A DNA stretch of 64,000 nucleotides from NCBI RefSeq assembly GCF_019320115.1, contig NC_089581.1:15897100-15961099 (forward strand), read 5' to 3'. The notes under the pieces are model-generated. The model had not been told where the DNA came from. It was given only the letters and a program-made list of their open reading frames with translations, and did no database searches. Of this stretch, positions 59,152 through 64,000 are shown piece by piece. The DNA is from Miscanthus floridulus. Lineage: Eukaryota; Streptophyta; Magnoliopsida; Poales; Poaceae. Each line of letters opens with the position of its first letter. Position 1 is the stretch's first letter. The translations under genes were made by a program, and so were the position numbers.

Positions 59152-60007
59152 CAGGCACGGCCCTGGGGGGTTCGAGCTGTGCCTGTGCACTGGGCCCTCG
59201 ACATCTAGGGGCCCAAACCCGTATATCTATGCTGTAGGTATAGGAGCTCACAGGAAAGGCAGAGCCCATGAGGCCAGGAAACGGAGAGGCACGTATGTGA
59301 AACTTTCACGCGTCCGTCGATTTGGCTTCTGCAGTTCCGCGTCGGCGCGTCGCGTTTCGCATTCTGCCGCACGGCCACTGTTTCTTCCCCACTGCGCCCA
59401 GCCCACTCTCCGTCTAGTTACTCCCAATTATTGCTTGCACGGAGGTACCCAATTGCTCTCCTTCGATTAATGATTTGATGTATGCCAAGTATATATGTTT
59501 AATCAAGATTTAATTTGCTCTTGTCCGGTTGTCCCCAATCTTTTTCTTTATAATATACAGGGATTTAGGAATCCTTATGGAGTTTCGGTGTAGCTAGGGT
59601 AGCGAATAATCTAGTTCTCAACTTGGTAATAATTCAGGGATTTAGGAATCCGTATAGTGTTGAATTGAATCTAGTATGACATAATTTTCGTACATTACAT
59701 AGTAATAATTTCTAAATAGTGAACCTATTATTTGAGTTCTGTAACGTGTCAAGAAAGATTAAATGGTTTGACAACTTACGCATTGAGAAGAAATTATTAG
59801 ATGGAATTGATATTGATGCTATCATCAATGACTTCGCATCATTAAATGTTAGAAGAAAATTTAAAGGTAAAATGTATAACTTATTTGATAAGAATGCTTT
59901 TTTTTAGCAATACACTTATTAGAAGCGGCATTATATCATTAGAGTTGTATTAAAGGGCCATTTTTCTAGCTTCGCTCCAGGCCTATAAATTGACATGACC
60001 GGGCCTG
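59152..60007 (+). mobile_element. Deleted hAT element, 856 bp
   Basis: The 8-bp sequence GTGCTTAT flanks it exactly (59144-59151 and 60008-60015). Ends CAGGCACGGCCCTG and the inverse of CAGGCCCGGTCATG are imperfect terminal repeats. At about 59719-59907 (+) it keeps a piece resembling the hAT C-terminal dimerisation region (RIEKKLLDGIDIDAIINDFA, then LNVRRKF). The rest of the transposase is gone, so it is an internal-deletion derivative that would need a transposase in trans. Confidence 0.82.
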
Positions 60008-60015
60008 GTGCTTAT

Positions 60016-61240
60016 ATATGTTCGAGATTAGGTTTCTGTACGTAGAAGGGATAGGTTGATCGGTAACATACTGAACTGGTTGTCGTTTTACCTTTTCTTC
60101 AGGCTCCGCCGCCGCCACTGATCAATATTGTGATTTGTGAGGACTGAGGAGTGACGTGAGGAGACTTCGCTGCCGAATGGATTCCACCATATGAAAGATA
60201 TAGTCATAATGATATCCGGCCCCTCACGTCGTTACAGCCATATATATGCCCATATACAGGTAAAGTGCCCACTATTTTTATTAGACAATTGATTACTGCA
60301 TTGGGTGGCCATCATACAGAAAATTAAGCCTCTGCTAACAGATTGTGACACTACTACTAACAGATTGTGTTGTGACACGTCGCCGAAGATTAATGTGTGG
60401 TGCCGCCGAGCCGTAAGCCCGTCTGCCCGTGATAGCTACGTTTGCACGGAACGGAAGTCCACTATTGGCCAGTCGGTGCACGAGACAGCGGTGGTGGAAT
60501 ATACATGCAGCTACTGTGTGCAACTGATAAGGGAGATGGGAGATGGGAGATGCATGAGCCGTGTGAGGTCATGTGGTCGGCTAGAGGCAGCGTATGTATG
60601 CAGTGGCCAAGAATATCTTGTACTGGCGGTCGAGTGAGTGGCTAGAAGTAGAACTGAACATCTATGGTGGCCGACAAATTAGATCTTCTTCTGGTGTTGC
60701 ATACAACGGGAGCTTTAGAGGAAAATGGTTGGTCCACGAAATTGCCCTGGGAAAATGTATTGAGTGATGTAAAATCGTCATTGCTCATGGCTAAAATTGT
60801 TAATCCTCTAGCTCTTTGATTTTTCTCATGTGGAGCAAATAAACAGCTCGAGTACTGTTCATCTCGTTTCAAGCATTGATGTCTAAACAATGAAGCAGAC
60901 CCAGGAGGGAGGCTCGGGCGGTATACCCCAAAACCCCCCGCTGCCGCCACCCCTTACTACTCATCCCTACTTCCTTCGTCGCAAGAGAAGCCGGTCGGAA
61001 GCCCAACGGACTACGAGGATAGCGGTGGAGTATCCGGTTCGTGTGATTGGCGGAGCTTCGCGATGCAAACATGGCGTTTGAGCCATGCTGGACCAAGCAA
61101 TCCAAATGCATCAACTACACCTGAACAACCATTATTTGATGATACCGGTAATTTGCACTACTTTTAACAATGTGTACAATATTTGCTTTCCTTTATTGTT
61201 ACCCAAGTTGTAATATCTCATGGCACTATGACGATCACAG
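60016..61240. other. Intergenic before the Helitron relic
   Basis: No recognised gene. 60080-60660 has G-rich phrases such as GGGAGATGGGAGATGGGAGA, and 60640-61120 has short open frames on both strands. The left end of the Helitron was not identified. Confidence 0.35.
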
Positions 61241-63982
61241 ACGATGATGAGGGTGATATATTTGAAGATGATGAGGGATACCTATTTGCTGGGCAAGGTA
61301 TTTGTACCAAATACCGAATACCTTTCTAAACATCACTCCTTTATCTAACCTTTATTTTTATGCTCAAATGTCATTTCAATAGAGGAATAAGATGACGATG
61401 TCCAAAGTGATATTCCTGAGGAAGACACGGCTTCTAACCCTGAAGTACCTGACCCGTACGAAAAGGTGTATAGTAACATGCCTAGGGAAACACACATGCT
61501 AAAACCTGTCCCAGATTGCCATCATTGCGGTGCGAAGAGGTTTCCAAAAGAACCTCCTGGGTTCTGTTACCGCAGCGAAAAGGTCGAACTGAATGCACCT
61601 GTCATACTAGACCAGCTCATGAGGCTTTGGACAAGTTCCAACGCGGACGCTAGGCACTTCTGTAACAATATCAGGTTTTTCAATGGCCACTTCTCTTTCA
61701 CTTCCCTCTATTGTCGCCTCGACAGTGCTACTGCTAACATCATAAACAACTGCATATATACATTCCGTGCACATGGCATGATCTATCACAATATAAAGTC
61801 ATTTGGGAGAAAAGATGGTAAGGAGCCCAAACATCTTGAGCTTTACTTCTATGATGATGATCCGAGCCTTGAGCACTGATACCAAAGGTGTCGGGAAAAC
61901 AAGTACCAAAAAGATAAAGAAGTTATAGTGAGATTGGTGGCCATCCTTCGTGACAACCCATACTCAAAATATTTAAGGAGTATGGGGTAGGTTGGACATC
62001 TCAAGGACTATCGTCTCACACTTAACCTTGATCAACAATTGGACCAAAGGACATACAATGTGCCGATGGCTTTGGAGGTGGCTGCTGTTTGGATCGAGGG
62101 TAGTGAACTTCTTGGTCAATTTTAGAATAGTGTTGTCCTACATGGGAAAGATAGGAGTAGGCATGGCATCTGATCATATCGTGGATGATATGATGCTCTT
62201 TCATACCCACTCTTCTTCCCTAGCGGTGAGCTTGGATGGCATATGGATATCCCAAAGAAAGGTATTACCATGGAGGATGTCAACACAGCTTGTGCCCTGC
62301 GTAAGGCTCATAGTGGTACAGAAGAAGAGGAAGAAATAGGTTTGTTTATCTTCTTATACTTTTCATGTATACCAAACCATTATCCTAGAAACACCTCTAA
62401 TACCACAGTTTTTTATAGACTCTCCAGGAAATTTATGTGTTTCTGTTCGTGACTACTACTGGTACAAGTTCCAGATATGGCCAGGAATCTTTAATCCCAT
62501 ACTTTATGGCCAACGTCTTTTCCAACAGTTTGCGGTTGACACACACATCAAAATTGAGAGTTCTTGATTGAATTACATACACAATCATCAAAAGGAGATT
62601 AGGGTCGACCTCTACCAAGGATTGGTTGATAGCTTGCATGCCAGTGAGGGTAGATCAGAAGCTGTTGGAAAGCGAACGGTGATGCCTTCGTCGTTTATCG
62701 GAGGCCCAAGGGACATGAGGCGTAGGTACTTGGATGCCATGGCACTGGTGCGGAGGTTTGGAAAACCAGACATCTTCTGGACTATGACATGTAATCCAAA
62801 GTGGGATGAGATCATGCGTGAGTTGTACCCAGGATCATCCAGATCTTATTGATCGGGTCTTTAGGGCAAAACTGAAAGAGCTTAAGCACATGTTGATAAA
62901 AAAGAATATCCTTGGAAAGGTTCGTGCACACGTGTATGTTGTGGAGTTCCAGAAGAGGGGTCTACCGCACGCACATTTTTTGCTAATCATGGAGGGACGC
63001 TACAAAATCACATGCCCAGAGCAGTATGACCTTCTCATCTCAGTCGAGCTCCCAAACAAGAAGTATCCGGACTTGTATAAAATGGTTACAAAGCATATGA
63101 TGCATGGCCCTTGTGGAGTACTTAATTGCAATAGCCCATGCACAAAGGGCCGTGAATCATGCAAGAACCATTACTTGTGACCTTTCTGTGATGCCACATT
63201 ATAGGGCAAGGATTCATACCCAGTTTACAAACGGTGTGACGATGGTAGAAAAAAAAGTTCATGGGCATGACCTTGACAACAGATGGGTCGTCCCTTACAA
63301 CCCATACCTCCTACGTCTGTTCATTTGCCATGTCAATGTTGAGGCATGTGGGAGCATCAAGGCCGTCAAGTATTTGTTTAAGTACATTTACAAGGGTCAT
63401 GACCGTGCGTCTATGGCTGTGAGAGAGGCTGACAAGGAGGACAATGAAGGAAACATTAATGAGATCAAACAATACAGAGATGCTAGATGTGACTCCACCA
63501 AAAGCCTTATGAAGGATATATGGTTTTGATATAAGTGATAGGTCCCCTTCGGTGTTGTCCTTGTAGCTCCATCTTCCTGACATGCTCATGGTGTCATTTC
63601 ACTAGCATGAGGGTGTTCGATGAGTGCTTAATCATCCAGGTGTTGAAAGGTCGATTCTTATAGCCTACTTCAAGAAGAACAACACATATAAACATGCATG
63701 TGGTATATTGTGTCGGGACTTTCCTGAGTACTATAAGTGGAACTCACAGTGCTTCTAAACTACGTGCTTGGTGCAACCTCGTTCACTGATCTAAGGACAG
63801 TTTCTGGCGAACTCCTACCGACTTTTCATGAAGCTGCAGAAAGAAGGGGCATCATTGAAGCGGACAACACACTGCATGAGGGCCTTGCTAAAGCTACTCT
63901 ATGGATGATGCCATATGCACTGCGAAGGCTCTTTGCAACAATCTTGGTATTTTGTGAGCCGAGTGATGTGTTAGAACTCTAG
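61240..63982 (+). pseudogene. Helitron Rep protein, decayed, partial at the window edge
   Basis: Pieces in order, in shifting frames: acidic leader about 61240-61450; 61466-61879 with DCHHCGAKRFPKEPPGFCY, the cysteine-rich N-terminal region of plant Helitron proteins; 62568-62852 (GGPRDMRRRYLDAMALVRRF, TMTCNPKWDEI); 62806-63180 with the HUH motif (RGLPHAHFLL) and CGVLNCNSPC; 63104-63529 with KYLFKYIYKG, the Rep tyrosine region; 63737-63982 (LLNYVLGATSFTDLRTV), the start of the helicase-side linker. At least five frameshifts or stops separate them. The helicase lies beyond the window if present. Expected role: rolling-circle transposition; this copy is inactive. Confidence 0.85.
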
Positions 63983-64000
63983 GAAAAGCACGAGGCAATG

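Overview
The window looks like grass nuclear DNA, most likely Andropogoneae (sorghum-like). It is one intact eukaryotic gene set in dense transposable elements. The evidence is an eight-exon MADS-box gene that reads as the grass SEPALLATA-type MADS34/PAP2 (recognised from memory of the rice protein, not by search), CACTA elements with TTTGCCGAGTG subterminal repeats, Ty3/gypsy elements, grass MITEs, LINE pieces and a Helitron Rep relic. No rRNA, tRNA or CRISPR was seen.

Layout. 1-202: GC-rich tandem repeat. 203-12176: LTR element A, with gag and protease but no recognisable reverse transcriptase or integrase, plus an antisense plant-mobile-domain gene. 12177-13290: CACTA right-end relic that cuts off the 3' LTR. 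13291-15579: MITEs and GC-rich sequence. 15580-17020 plus 30948-31235: a diverged solo LTR related to element A, split by LTR element B (17021-30947; two 925-bp LTRs; target duplication ATGAG/ACGAG). Element B has a decayed gag-pol on + and a multi-exon coiled-coil gene on -. 31236-31974: proximal upstream region of the MADS gene. 31975-49737: MADS gene, eight exons, 241 codons plus stop. Its 4.5-kb intron 1 holds an RTE-type LINE and MITE-like repeats. Its 11.6-kb intron 2 holds a 9.5-kb CACTA element in antisense (38702-48229) with an open three-exon TNP2-type transposase, a damaged second transposon gene and a roughly 465-bp-armed inverted repeat. 49738-61240: MITEs, a TRIM-like LTR cluster, two L1-type LINE fragments, a small hAT element with a perfect 8-bp duplication, and unassigned sequence. 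61240-64000: a Helitron Rep relic running off the window.

How it fits together. The only host gene I can support is the MADS gene; its splice sites and frame are intact despite the load. The two LTR elements share a design: + strand gag-pol, and a separate - strand intron-containing gene near the 3' LTR with its own TATA-like box and a C-terminal coiled coil. Many stop codons in the element ORFs look like C-to-T changes, as expected of long-methylated DNA. The most striking features are the antisense genes and the CACTA element plus long hairpin inside a transcribed intron of an inflorescence regulator.
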